From an uncultured Eubacterium sp. (GTDB lineage: Bacteria; Bacillota; Clostridia; Peptostreptococcales; Anaerovoracaceae), in NCBI GenBank assembly GCA_900543485.1, contig UQRM01000006.1, positions 39,560 through 103,559 on the forward strand: a DNA stretch of 64,000 nucleotides, given 5' to 3'. Within the stretch, counting starts at the first letter, position 1. Every line of letters starts with the position of its first letter. Of this stretch, positions 17,976-26,575 are shown in pieces. Position numbers and translations under genes: made by a program. The notes under the pieces were generated by a model, which made no database searches, was not told the DNA's origin, and worked only from the letters and a program-made list of their open reading frames with translations.

Positions 17976-18222
17976 GTGATGGCGAAAAAAACCGAATCTC
18001 CTCCACTTCACCAGAAACCAGCATCCTTCCCTCTTTAAGCTCGGTCACAATAAACCCTTGTCCCTCGACGGAGGTATACTTCTGTCCGTTGTACACTACT
18101 ATTTTGCTGTCAGTAAGCAGCATCACCTTCTTCACATTGTCCAGCACCGCAGTATTCCCTGTTACCAACATCCTGGGCATGTTCAGCGCAAAGTCGAAAA
18201 GCAGCTCTTCCTTGATGGACAT
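17848..18222 (-). CDS. yqfC: Sporulation protein YqfC with abnormal C-terminal read-through
   Basis: The first 80 residues match the YqfC/YabP beta-sheet fold (LDNVKKVMLLTDSKIVVYNG, then GEVEEIRFF at the normal family end). The frame then runs on for more than 40 codons into yqfD in another frame, giving 124 instead of about 80-95 residues. A run of seven T bases on the minus strand (17985-17991) lies exactly at the point of divergence. One more T would end the protein at a TGA overlapping the yqfD ATG. This suggests a homopolymer indel, either real or a sequencing error. Confidence 0.8.
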   Translation of the reverse strand: MSIKEELLFDFALNMPRMLVTGNTAVLDNVKKVMLLTDSKIVVYNGQKYTSVEGQGFIVTELKEGRMLVSGEVEEIRFFSPSHEGKDRGDKSQRYHQQVHQQGDTAEKSQMEEHAGVHCGGGRG

Positions 18223-18282
18223 GATATCGCCTCCATCGGATATTTGCCGCTGTGACGCGGCATGGTAAATTATATTCGGTTT

Positions 18283-19824
18283 TCAGCGAAATATCACATG
18301 CAAAATTTTCTCGGCAGCCTTTATCCCATCCACTGCCGCCGATACTATCCCGCCAGCATACCCTGGCCCTTCTCCTGCCGGATATATACCCCTGACGCTG
18401 GCCTGGCCTTCCCTGTCTCTCAGTATCCTCACCGGCGACGAGCTCCTCGTCTCCACCGCCGTCATGACAGCGTCGCCGCTGTCGAACCCGGCCACCTTCT
18501 TTCCCAGGAAAGGCATGGCCTCTATGATCGCTTGCGACGCAAACTCCGGTATGCTGCGCCTCACCTTGTCATCTCTGTCACTGAGAAAATCTCCATAACT
18601 GGTCCTTGGAAGGCGCCCCTTCCCATTTTCCCAGGCCATCCTCTCGTACCGTCTCTGGAACTCGACACCTGCCAGCGGATGGACAGACATGAAATCCTCG
18701 ATCCTCACGTCCACCAGAAGCCCGCTGTTGGCATACTCTCCCTTTCTGTCGCTGTTGCTCATCCCGTTGGTAACCGCTGTATGGACTTCTGAAGACGCGT
18801 CTATAACGAATCCGCCCGGGCACATACAGAAGGTATACACACCTCTGCCATTTTTACATTTGTGGCTCAGCTTGTAATCAGCCGCTCCCAGCAATCGAGC
18901 CATATCGGCTCTGCCGTACTGGGCCTTATCTATCATCTTTTGGGGATGTTCTATCCTGACTCCTATGGAAAAAGGCTTCTGCTCCATGCTGATACCTTCC
19001 TCCAGCAGCATATGGAACGTATCTCGCGCGCTATGTCCTATAGCCAATACCAGGCTCTCTGTATCCAGTCTCCGTCTTTCACCGCTCCGGGCTACCGTTT
19101 CCACGCCCTTCAATTTCCTTCCATCCGCGCATTCTTCCGCAACGATGGCTTCCATCTTCGTATCGAAGAGTATTTCGCCGCCAAGGCTCTCTATCTTTTT
19201 TCTTATATTTTTGACCACACTTCGCAGCTTATCCGTCCCGATGTGAGGCTTTTGCCTGTATAATATCTCCGGACTGGCTCCCGCCTTTACAAATTCCCCC
19301 AGAACTTTCGATATCCTCACATCCTTTATGCCTGTCGTCAGTTTACCATCGGAAAACGTCCCCGCACCACCTTCACCAAACTGGACGTTAGACTCCTCAT
19401 CCAGAATTCCCTCCCGCCAGAACCGCTCCACTGTCCTGACGCGTTCTTCTACAGGCTGACCTCTTTCTATGACGATAGGACGTCGGCCTGCTTCCGCCAG
19501 GATGATTGCCGCGAACATGCCGCAGGGTCCGAAACCGACTACCACAGGTCTCTCCCGGCTGTCATCCTTCGGTATCTCTTTTTCCAGTCCGTCGTAATCC
19601 CTCTTTTCCGCCTTGTCCAGCCTCAGTTTCTGAGGGCATGAAAAATCCACCGTATATATCAGCTTTATATCCGGCTTTCGTCTGGCATCTACCGACTCCT
19701 TCACTATCTCCAGTTCACTTATGTCCAGGCTCGGCTTCTTCAGCTTCCGCCTGATAGCGTCGGCAAGAGCTTCATGGTCTTCACCGACATCGAGTTTCAC
19801 CTGATTTATCCTGTATCTCGTCAT
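18283..19824 (-). CDS. FAD-dependent dehydrogenase, COG2509 type
   Basis: A 513-residue flavoprotein with a dinucleotide-binding motif VGFGPCGMFAAIILAEAGRR near residue 98 and a second NAD(P)/FAD region. A conserved VQFGEGGAGTFSDGKLTTG segment follows near residue 167, diagnostic of this uncharacterised family. Residues 1-75 are a small extra N-terminal domain (MTRYRINQVKLDVG). The start at 19824 overlaps the previous stop by four bases. The substrate is unknown. It sits between another flavoprotein and the yqfCD-phoH cluster. Confidence 0.82.
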   Translation of the reverse strand: MTRYRINQVKLDVGEDHEALADAIRRKLKKPSLDISELEIVKESVDARRKPDIKLIYTVDFSCPQKLRLDKAEKRDYDGLEKEIPKDDSRERPVVVGFGPCGMFAAIILAEAGRRPIVIERGQPVEERVRTVERFWREGILDEESNVQFGEGGAGTFSDGKLTTGIKDVRISKVLGEFVKAGASPEILYRQKPHIGTDKLRSVVKNIRKKIESLGGEILFDTKMEAIVAEECADGRKLKGVETVARSGERRRLDTESLVLAIGHSARDTFHMLLEEGISMEQKPFSIGVRIEHPQKMIDKAQYGRADMARLLGAADYKLSHKCKNGRGVYTFCMCPGGFVIDASSEVHTAVTNGMSNSDRKGEYANSGLLVDVRIEDFMSVHPLAGVEFQRRYERMAWENGKGRLPRTSYGDFLSDRDDKVRRSIPEFASQAIIEAMPFLGKKVAGFDSGDAVMTAVETRSSSPVRILRDREGQASVRGIYPAGEGPGYAGGIVSAAVDGIKAAEKILHVIFR

Positions 19825-20954
19825 CTGTACTGTCTCCGTCTCTCTTCCCCATATCGCCGGTTCAGCGCGGAAGCCGCTTTTATTCCTGTCTCCCATGCGT
19901 TCTGCAGGTTATATCCTCCACACGGGCCCTGCACATTTATTATCTCCCCTGAAAAATAAAGACCTTCTACCAATCTGGATTCCATGGTCTCCATATCTAT
20001 TTCGTCCAGCGTCACACCGCCTGCGGTGCACTGAGCCTGTTTCCACCCCTTAACACCTTTCACCGGGAGCCTCCATCGCTTCAGCTCATCGATCCCCACC
20101 TTTTGCGCCAGCTTTTCCGAAAGTATCCCGAAAGTGCTTTCTCTGCGAAATATTTCCTCTTCATCAAAATCAGGTGCCAGATCTAATTCTACGGAAAAAT
20201 GTCTCAGAGCCTGTATGAAAGATTCCCCTTCTTCTGCTCTTATATGTGGCGTGATATCGAACACACATATCCCGGATATCCCATCAGCTGTGAACTGAAC
20301 TTCACCCAGCTCCGAAATCAAAAGCGCTCTGTCTCTGTAAAGCGATATCCTACACTTGGCTCTCACCCCTTTTATGTCGCTGAGATCCCCGCACTCGATG
20401 GCCGTCAGGATAGGGTATACCCGCTCCACCCGATGGCCCAGGGCCCGGGCCATGCCGTATCCGTCACCTGTGGTCCCCAGCTGGGGCGCGGCCTTTCCAC
20501 CTACGGCCAGCAATACGTTATCGGCTGCCACGCTCCCCTTCTTTCCTCCCCGTGCCGTATACTCTATCTGAAAGCGCTCGCCGTCTCCCGCCTTCTCATT
20601 CACCTGTCTGATATCGTTGGCCGCCGTTCCCGTAATGATATCCACATCTTTTCCTTCCACAGCTCTCATCAGTATCCCCACTACATCAGGCGCGTGATTC
20701 GAGTATGGAAAGTACCGGCCTTCATCATCCTGATATGTCTCCAGTCCCAATGATTTAAAAAATTCCAGGGTAAGAGCCTTGTTGATACAGGCCGCGTTGG
20801 TGATATTACAACGTCCGCCGCCTGTAGCCATGACCTTTTTCCCCGGAATATCATTCTTTTCCATCAGACATATCTTTATTCCATCACTCATCGAAGCGGC
20901 AGCGGCCAAACCTGACGCTCCCGCTCCGATAATGCAAACATCATACTTTTTCAT
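19821..20954 (-). CDS. HI0933/YhiN-type flavoprotein
   Basis: A 377-residue NAD(P)/FAD-dependent oxidoreductase of the HI0933 family. The N-terminus is CIIGAGASGLAAAASM. The family signatures ATGGGRCNITN near residue 45 and SGEIINVQGPCGGYNLQNAW near the end are present. The start was set at 20954 (MKKYDVCIIGAG), 14 bases inside the DUF308 gene end. The physiological substrate of the family is not established. Confidence 0.85.
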   Translation of the reverse strand: MKKYDVCIIGAGASGLAAAASMSDGIKICLMEKNDIPGKKVMATGGGRCNITNAACINKALTLEFFKSLGLETYQDDEGRYFPYSNHAPDVVGILMRAVEGKDVDIITGTAANDIRQVNEKAGDGERFQIEYTARGGKKGSVAADNVLLAVGGKAAPQLGTTGDGYGMARALGHRVERVYPILTAIECGDLSDIKGVRAKCRISLYRDRALLISELGEVQFTADGISGICVFDITPHIRAEEGESFIQALRHFSVELDLAPDFDEEEIFRRESTFGILSEKLAQKVGIDELKRWRLPVKGVKGWKQAQCTAGGVTLDEIDMETMESRLVEGLYFSGEIINVQGPCGGYNLQNAWETGIKAASALNRRYGEERRRQYR

Positions 20955-21627
20955 CGTTCTGGACTCCCGCAACGGACGGATCGATCCCCTTCTCCTCCGC
21001 CTCTTTCATCTTGAGGCGTTCCATCACCTTTTCCGGCGTCTCGTCTTCATCCGTTATCCTTACAGGTTCTCTCTTTCTCTTATATATCTTTACATAAGAC
21101 TTTTTCTCATGTGGCATATGTATTCCCAGCTCTATGACATTGACGCCCTGCATGACCAGGAATATACCCAGCAATACAGCCGTCGTCATCCACTGAACCA
21201 GCGGATTTATGAATCCAAAGAGCCCTACCAGCACTGTCAGGATACCAGTTATCATCGTCGTTCTGAAATTGGAACGTTTTCGTTCTTTGTCTATATGAGT
21301 GCTGGCCTCTATACGAAGTATACCCGCCACTAACATCCACATGCCAAATACCAGCGGTATAGCGGTATCTGCCACCAGCTGATTACAGAGGATCAGGATC
21401 CCCAGTAAAAGTGTCAGCAACGCGTCAGTCAATATCCATCCGTTGTTATCGCCCCTGTTGTGGAGGCCTCGTCCTATAAAATACGCCAGAGCATGTATCA
21501 GCCCGTTCAATACCATTATCAGTCCCACCACAAAAGCAAGCGACAAAAAAGTCTGCCCCGGATTCATGAGACAGAAGGCTCCGGTCAAGACCATCAGGAT
21601 GCCGCTTATTATCGTCAATATTCGCAT
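20941..21627 (-). CDS. DUF308/HdeD-like membrane protein
   Basis: A 228-residue protein with six predicted membrane helices in the first 175 residues, arranged as repeated pairs (GILMVLTGAFCLMNPGQTF; TGILTVLVGLFGFINPLVQ). This is typical of the HdeD/DUF308 fold. A charged cytosolic tail follows. The related enteric HdeD is linked to acid tolerance, but no function is claimed here. It overlaps the downstream flavoprotein by 14 bases and follows a 50-residue membrane protein gene by 29 bases. Confidence 0.75.
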   Translation of the reverse strand: MRILTIISGILMVLTGAFCLMNPGQTFLSLAFVVGLIMVLNGLIHALAYFIGRGLHNRGDNNGWILTDALLTLLLGILILCNQLVADTAIPLVFGMWMLVAGILRIEASTHIDKERKRSNFRTTMITGILTVLVGLFGFINPLVQWMTTAVLLGIFLVMQGVNVIELGIHMPHEKKSYVKIYKRKREPVRITDEDETPEKVMERLKMKEAEEKGIDPSVAGVQNDEKV

Positions 21628-21656
21628 ATACCGTCTACTCCTTTACCAATTATGAT

Positions 21657-21809
21657 CTACCAAATGTCGTCGAAAACTTCCGACTGGGCGTTTTCGTCCT
21701 TACCGCTCTTCTTTCTTCCCTCTATCAGCGTGAAGATCACAGCTGCAGATCCTGCTATGATTATAACGGCCCTCATGACCCTGTTTATCTTCCTAAGCGC
21801 CTTAAGCAT
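21657..21809 (-). CDS. Small single-span membrane protein (50 aa)
   Basis: The reading frame begins MLKALRKINRVMRAVIIIAG. It has a basic N-terminus, one membrane helix at about residues 13-29, and a charged tail ending EVFDDIW. GAGAGG lies ten bases before the ATG. The family was not recognised. It is the first gene of the run that continues through DUF308, and it is preceded by a tandem repeat with two TATAAT boxes. Confidence 0.6.
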   Translation of the reverse strand: MLKALRKINRVMRAVIIIAGSAAVIFTLIEGRKKSGKDENAQSEVFDDIW

Positions 21810-21826
21810 AATTACTACCTCTCGAA

Positions 21827-21951
21827 AAAACTTCATCCCGGCAACGCCGTGTCCAACAATGTTTTATTATAACACGCAAGCTTGGCGAAGCGTGTTTCAA
21901 TAAAAACTTCATCTCGGCAACGCCGTGTCCAACAATGTTTTTATTATAACA
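21827..21951 (-). repeat. Tandem direct repeat carrying promoter-like boxes
   Basis: A 48-49 base sequence occurs twice (21827-21874 and 21903-21951), with one extra T and one C/T difference. The spacer contains an ACACGC/GCGTGT hairpin. On the minus strand each copy starts TGTTATAATA and continues TTGTTGGACACGGCG, then a CGGC-GCCG mini-hairpin. This doubles the leader in front of the 50-residue gene. Confidence 0.75.
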
Positions 21952-21953
21952 TA

Positions 21954-21979
21954 AATCTCCTTTTTGTAAAAAGGAGATT
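21954..21979 (-). terminator. Terminator-like perfect hairpin after adh
   Basis: AATCTCCTTTTT (21954-21965) and its exact complement (21968-21979) are separated by two bases. The A/T half of the stem can act as the U-tract in either direction. It ends the cooS-hydA-adh transcript about 80 bases after the stop. Confidence 0.6.
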
Positions 21980-22056
21980 ATGTGTTTTATTTATGCTGTC
22001 GATTTCCGTTATCGTATCGATCGCCAAAGCTGCCGATACCTCAGTGAATTTTTCTT

Positions 22057-23184
22057 CTATAAAGAAGCGATCTTGTTTATTATCTGTCTGATATCCTCCG
22101 GGGCAACGATCCTCGGATTGGTTTTCGTGCACACGTCGCCCATGGCGGCCTCCACCATCTCTTCCCGGACTTTCAACACGTCATCGCCGCTTATATTTAG
22201 CTTCTTCAGGTTTTCCGGAATGCCGAAAAGCCTGTTCATCTCTCTTATCCGCCTTATCAGATTATTGACCGCCAGTGGGACGTTGCTGTACGGCAAGCCT
22301 ATCAGCTTTGCCATCCTCTGGTATTTCCGGGCGCACACGGTCTCTTCCGTTCCGTCTAAGTGAGCGTTGAATTCCACTACATACGGAAGTATCATAGCGT
22401 TGCTCCTGCCATGAGGAACATGGAATTTCCCGCCTACCGTATGAGCGATACTGTGGCAAATACCCAATCCCACTTTGTTAAAGGCCATTCCCGCCAGACA
22501 CGCGGCGTTATGGACTTTTTCCCGGGCCTCCAGATCATCTCCATGGGCATAGGCGAAGGGAAGAAATTTCATCAAAAGCGTCACAGCTTTCTCAGCCAGT
22601 GCATCGGTAAAATCGTTGGAATCCGTCGAGACATAGGCTTCCAACGCATGAGTAAGAGCGTCCATACCCGTGTCGGCGGTGATACCGGGCGGCACGCTCC
22701 TCACCAGCTCCGGATCCAATATCGCCACCATCGGCAGCAGTGAATCATCCACCAGTGGATACTTCACCCCTTTTCGGGCATCGGTAATGACTGAGAATCT
22801 GGTCACCTCCGAGCCTGTACCGCTGGTTGTCGGTATAGCATAGCACTCATTTACGGCAGCTATACCAAGGCGGCCCGCCAGTTCCCTTATGGCTTTGGCT
22901 GCGTCTATGGACGACCCTCCGCCGACGGCTATCATCACATCGGCACTGCATTCCGATAACTGTTTTATCCCTTCCGATACTATTTCGATTGGCGGATCCG
23001 GTACGACCCTGGAAAACACACTGACACGACACGCCTTGAGGTGTTCCTTGACTTTATCCAGGATCCCCGAAGCTTCCATGAATTCATCGCATACGATGAA
23101 TACATTCCTGTCCTTTATATCCTCCAGGACGCCCAGAGAATTCTCTCCAAAATATACATTGGTGCTTATGTTGAAATTTTTCAT
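22057..23184 (-). CDS. Iron-containing alcohol dehydrogenase, PduQ/EutG-like
   Basis: A 375-residue Fe-dependent NAD(H) alcohol dehydrogenase. The NAD motif GGGSSIDAAKAI lies near residue 93. The metal ligands are in TGMDALTHALEAY and CHSIAHTVGGKFHVPHG. It should reduce acetaldehyde to ethanol and recycle NADH inside or near the choline microcompartment, since no other alcohol dehydrogenase is in that locus. It is the third gene of cooS-hydA-adh, 23 bases after hydA. No clear encapsulation helix was seen. Confidence 0.85.
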   Translation of the reverse strand: MKNFNISTNVYFGENSLGVLEDIKDRNVFIVCDEFMEASGILDKVKEHLKACRVSVFSRVVPDPPIEIVSEGIKQLSECSADVMIAVGGGSSIDAAKAIRELAGRLGIAAVNECYAIPTTSGTGSEVTRFSVITDARKGVKYPLVDDSLLPMVAILDPELVRSVPPGITADTGMDALTHALEAYVSTDSNDFTDALAEKAVTLLMKFLPFAYAHGDDLEAREKVHNAACLAGMAFNKVGLGICHSIAHTVGGKFHVPHGRSNAMILPYVVEFNAHLDGTEETVCARKYQRMAKLIGLPYSNVPLAVNNLIRRIREMNRLFGIPENLKKLNISGDDVLKVREEMVEAAMGDVCTKTNPRIVAPEDIRQIINKIASL

Positions 23185-23207
23185 CGTCTATCAGCTCCCT
23201 GATTCCT

Positions 23208-24578
23208 CTATCTCTCTGTACTCCCTGCTTTTCTATCTGTGTACTCCGTGTGGAGCAGCTTTTCGGCCATTTCACTCAGTGGCCTTCCGTAGAACTCCGT
23301 ATACACGCGGTTTACCTCCGGATTGTCGACGGAATTTCTCAATGTCATAGACTCGTCCTCTTCATACATACTTTTCATCCTGCTGAGCCTTATATCATCG
23401 GTGACAGGTATCCTGTGCATCTGAGGCTGTCCCGCGCCGCTTATGCACCCGCCCGGACATGTCATCACTTCAATGAAGTGATAGCCGGAGATATCGCCGT
23501 CAAGAAACTCCGCCGCATTGGCCGTACCGTATATCACAGCTATCCTGACAGCCGTGCCGTCTATATCTACCGTCGCTTCCTTCACGCCCCTCATACCACG
23601 CACCGGCTCCAGGTCAAATAAAGCCTCAGGAGGCTTTCGTCCCGTCAGGCTCCCGTAGGCCATCCTCAACGCAGCTTCCATCACTCCGCCCGTATTACCG
23701 AATATCACCCCGGCTCCGCTTCCCTTTCCCAGCATGGAATCAAAGCTGCCGTCAGGAAGACTGGCAAATTCTATACCTTCTTCTTCCATCCACTGAGCCA
23801 GTTCCTTGGTAGTGATGACATGATCGTTATCACGCATGTCAGGCCTCCCCAGCAGTTCACCTGCGTCGTTGAGCTCCGGCCGCCTTATCTCCGCCTTTTT
23901 CGCCGTACACGGTGTTACGTTGACCGTCACGATATCCAGCGGACTGAGTCCCATCTTCGCCGCGAAATACGTTTTTATAGTAGCCCCCTGCATACCGATA
24001 GGACTTTTTGCCGAGGAAAGATTAGGTATATACTGAGGATAATATTCCTCCACATATCTCACCCAAGCCGGGCAACAGCTGGTAAACTGCGGCAGCGGAC
24101 CGCTTCCCGCAAGCAGCCTGCTCAACAGCTCGCATCCTTCCTCGATGATAGTCAGATCAGCCGCAAAGGTCACGTCCAAAACATAATCGGCTCCCAGAGC
24201 TCTTATGGCTGACACCATTTTCCCTTCGGAATATGTTCCCGCCACATCGGTGAATGCGTCGCCTATGCCTACCCGGACCGATGGAGATGTGGAAAACACC
24301 ACTATTTTTGAAGGATCATTCACAGCCTGTCTCACCATGTCTATCTCCGACCTGAGAGTTATGGCCTGCTCCGGGCATGCTGCGCTGCATTGACCGCAGC
24401 CTATACAGTTCACCTCAGCTTCAGCCCCCGGTACATCCCATGTGTTTCCCGATACTCCTATTTGTTCCTGACACACGGCCAGGCAGTGGCCGCACGCCAC
24501 GCACAGATCCAGGTCTTTTACGATAGCCGGATTATCACCGGAAACAGCTACATATCTGTCATATCGTTCTCCGTTCAT
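23208..24578 (-). CDS. hydA: [FeFe]-hydrogenase with two N-terminal [4Fe-4S] sites
   Basis: A 456-residue enzyme that interconverts protons and H2. Two ferredoxin motifs (CVACGHCLAVC and CIGCGQCSAAC) precede the H-cluster domain. L1 is TSCCPAW, including the proton-relay Cys. L2 is TPCTAKKAE, where the usual first Met is Thr. L3 is EVMTCPGGCISGAGQP, where a usual Gly is Ala. The C-terminus has the small-subunit-like helix NPEVNRVYTEFYGRP. It lies 14 bases after the CODH homologue and 23 before adh. It could vent reductant or take electrons from the neighbouring proteins. Catalytic bias cannot be told from sequence. Confidence 0.88.
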   Translation of the reverse strand: MNGERYDRYVAVSGDNPAIVKDLDLCVACGHCLAVCQEQIGVSGNTWDVPGAEAEVNCIGCGQCSAACPEQAITLRSEIDMVRQAVNDPSKIVVFSTSPSVRVGIGDAFTDVAGTYSEGKMVSAIRALGADYVLDVTFAADLTIIEEGCELLSRLLAGSGPLPQFTSCCPAWVRYVEEYYPQYIPNLSSAKSPIGMQGATIKTYFAAKMGLSPLDIVTVNVTPCTAKKAEIRRPELNDAGELLGRPDMRDNDHVITTKELAQWMEEEGIEFASLPDGSFDSMLGKGSGAGVIFGNTGGVMEAALRMAYGSLTGRKPPEALFDLEPVRGMRGVKEATVDIDGTAVRIAVIYGTANAAEFLDGDISGYHFIEVMTCPGGCISGAGQPQMHRIPVTDDIRLSRMKSMYEEDESMTLRNSVDNPEVNRVYTEFYGRPLSEMAEKLLHTEYTDRKAGSTER

Positions 24579-24592
24579 GATATCCCGCCTTT

Positions 24593-26467
24593 CTACAGTC
24601 CCAGGTCGGCGCGCTTATCCGTTATCACCGCTTCCAGTCGGTCAGCCGTCGACCTTATATCGGTATCCACTATCAGTTGTCCGCCAGTAAGACCTTTCAT
24701 CTGCTCTGTAAGGACGTCCAGGATCACAGGACTTCCTGTAACGAATGGAGGAAGCCCCAGATGGAGCGTGAATCCCAGAGAAAGGGCGAAAGCTCCATCC
24801 GCCAACGCCTGCTCCTCAAGCCACTGAGGTGCTGATATCACCACCGGCAGCTGAGGTATATCTATCCCCAGCTCAGCAGCGATCTCTCCCGCTACTGCCT
24901 CCATACGGCCTATGGCCAGACATGGGCCGAAATTCAGCACAGGAGGTATACCAAGACTCTGACAGACCTCTTTCAGCCCCGGTCCTGCCAGCTCTGACGC
25001 CGACGGACTCATGAGGCCACAGTTTTCAAGACCTCCGCAAGTGCAGCCGGCAGACAGTACTATTATATCCCTGGCTATCAGCTCCTTTGCCAGCTCCACA
25101 GTAAATACATCGTGTCCCTTGGCTCTCAGGTTAGAACAGCCCACGACTCCCGCGATACCCTTGATTTTCCCCTGCTTTATCAACTCTATCAATGGACCGA
25201 AACTGCCTCCCAGGAAATCCTTCAATGTCACCTCGGTCACGCCCGTTATAGCATCAGGATACCCGTGATCCCTCATCGGATTGTTTCGCCCCGATTTTCT
25301 CGCGCTGTACGCATTCACGGCAGCACCGGCAATTCTTTCACTGATATTTCTCCTCTCCCTGTAGCTGTATTTCACATATTCGGCATTAGCCTTCTTCGCT
25401 ACGTCGTCCAGGCAGATCTGTGGTATTTTCAACTCATCGCAGATCGGCTCTATCCCCGGAAGAGTACAGTTGAATTCACTGACGACGAGATCTACGCATC
25501 CGGTCATCAGTACCGCTTCACTGGTGTAGTTATTTCCCGCATGACCGCAGAAGACTCCTGTGCCTGCTGCCTTACGAAGCTGGAAATCCTGACCTACACA
25601 TGTACATCCGACTATCCTGAAGCCTTTAGCGCCTGCCTGTTCTGCCGCCTTCATCGCCTCAGGGCTCACCAGATACTCCTCCAGATCTCTGAAGAAAGCA
25701 TGCTGATGCCCTGTTGTCATGATGTTGATATAATCCGGGTCTATGATCCTGAGTCCTACCGGATCAAAGCCTATCTCAGCTTCTCCCATAATTATATCAT
25801 TCAGCATATTGGTGAGAACCAGTCCATAAATTCCTGTGGATATCCCCAGTCTGAGACAATGGAGAAGCATGTTGACCGGATCTGAATTGAGGTTAGTCGA
25901 CGTCTTTACAACAGCGTTAAAGACCTCATCCTTCGCTCCGCCCGGAATTATGCCAAGATCCTTCCATACTTCGACCCTCTTAGGATATCCTATCCGTTCG
26001 ATAAGCTCCATTTTTTCTCCGACTGGTCTCCTGAGATCTTTCAGCACCATCTCAGCGATTTTCCCTGCCTTTCCCCAATTGCTGTAATCGTCGATCCCAA
26101 GTGCACGCGCAAGGCGATCCAGCGCTTTTTCACCCCTGATAGGCGCTCTTTTCGCCGCTATCTCCGCCAGCTCCATAGCCGCGTTTTCCACTACATGGAT
26201 ATAGCATCCGGAGCCTGCGGCTACCTGCCGCAAGAAATTTCTCGCCGCTATCGTGTCCGCATCCGCACCGCAGACGCCTTTAGGCCTTGCCGGCGAAAGC
26301 CTGCATGGTCCATTGGAACACAATCTGCAGCAAACTCCCTCCAGCCCGTAGCCGCATTTATTTTCCTGGTTTACCATCCTATAATGCGACGTATTGCAAT
26401 CAAGACATTCTATGTAATTCTTCAAACTCATATCGGCATCGTTGCAGATCTTCTGTTTTCCGTTCAT
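24593..26467 (-). CDS. cooS: Ni-CODH homologue (CooS family) lacking proton-relay residues
   Basis: A 624-residue member of the anaerobic CO dehydrogenase catalytic family. The D- and B-cluster cysteines are all present (GYGLEGVCCRLCSNGPC, VCGADA). The C-cluster ligand positions are also kept (GH near 250, GCTC, SEFNC, VGCSN, AGCTCGG, FGPC). Compared with CooSII of Carboxydothermus as I remember it, the His93/96/99/102 relay reads Tyr, Val, Asn, Met here, and active-site Lys563 reads Gln (LEEQAL). The activity may therefore not be ordinary CO oxidation. The start was set at 26467, with GGAGG eight bases upstream. There is no acetyl-CoA synthase gene nearby. Confidence 0.82.
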   Translation of the reverse strand: MNGKQKICNDADMSLKNYIECLDCNTSHYRMVNQENKCGYGLEGVCCRLCSNGPCRLSPARPKGVCGADADTIAARNFLRQVAAGSGCYIHVVENAAMELAEIAAKRAPIRGEKALDRLARALGIDDYSNWGKAGKIAEMVLKDLRRPVGEKMELIERIGYPKRVEVWKDLGIIPGGAKDEVFNAVVKTSTNLNSDPVNMLLHCLRLGISTGIYGLVLTNMLNDIIMGEAEIGFDPVGLRIIDPDYINIMTTGHQHAFFRDLEEYLVSPEAMKAAEQAGAKGFRIVGCTCVGQDFQLRKAAGTGVFCGHAGNNYTSEAVLMTGCVDLVVSEFNCTLPGIEPICDELKIPQICLDDVAKKANAEYVKYSYRERRNISERIAGAAVNAYSARKSGRNNPMRDHGYPDAITGVTEVTLKDFLGGSFGPLIELIKQGKIKGIAGVVGCSNLRAKGHDVFTVELAKELIARDIIVLSAGCTCGGLENCGLMSPSASELAGPGLKEVCQSLGIPPVLNFGPCLAIGRMEAVAGEIAAELGIDIPQLPVVISAPQWLEEQALADGAFALSLGFTLHLGLPPFVTGSPVILDVLTEQMKGLTGGQLIVDTDIRSTADRLEAVITDKRADLGL

Positions 26468-26517
26468 TTTACCAATCCTCCGATAAACCCTCATACCATC
26501 CTGTTCTCATGATATAG

Positions 26518-26550
26518 CGGGAGGTGGATATTCCATATATCCACCTCCCG
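26518..26550 (-). other. Strong stem-loop between the BMC operon and cooS
   Basis: A perfect 14-base stem (CGGGAGGTGGATAT and complement) has a five-base loop. On the minus strand it is followed by GCTATATCATG, without a U-tract. It may stabilise the 3' end of the shell-gene message or act as a partial terminator. No good promoter is visible between it and cooS. Confidence 0.6.
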
Positions 26551-26575
26551 GTAATCTGCCTCGTAAGCGATAAGC

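Noticed and set aside
21827..21951. CRISPR-like repeat
   Set aside because: Only two copies, with a unit of nearly 50 bases and promoter-like content; no cas genes nearby.
22057..26467. Complete acetyl-CoA synthase/Wood-Ljungdahl cluster
   Set aside because: Only the CODH homologue is present; no acsB, acsC, acsD or methyltransferase genes, so carbon fixation is not supported by this locus.
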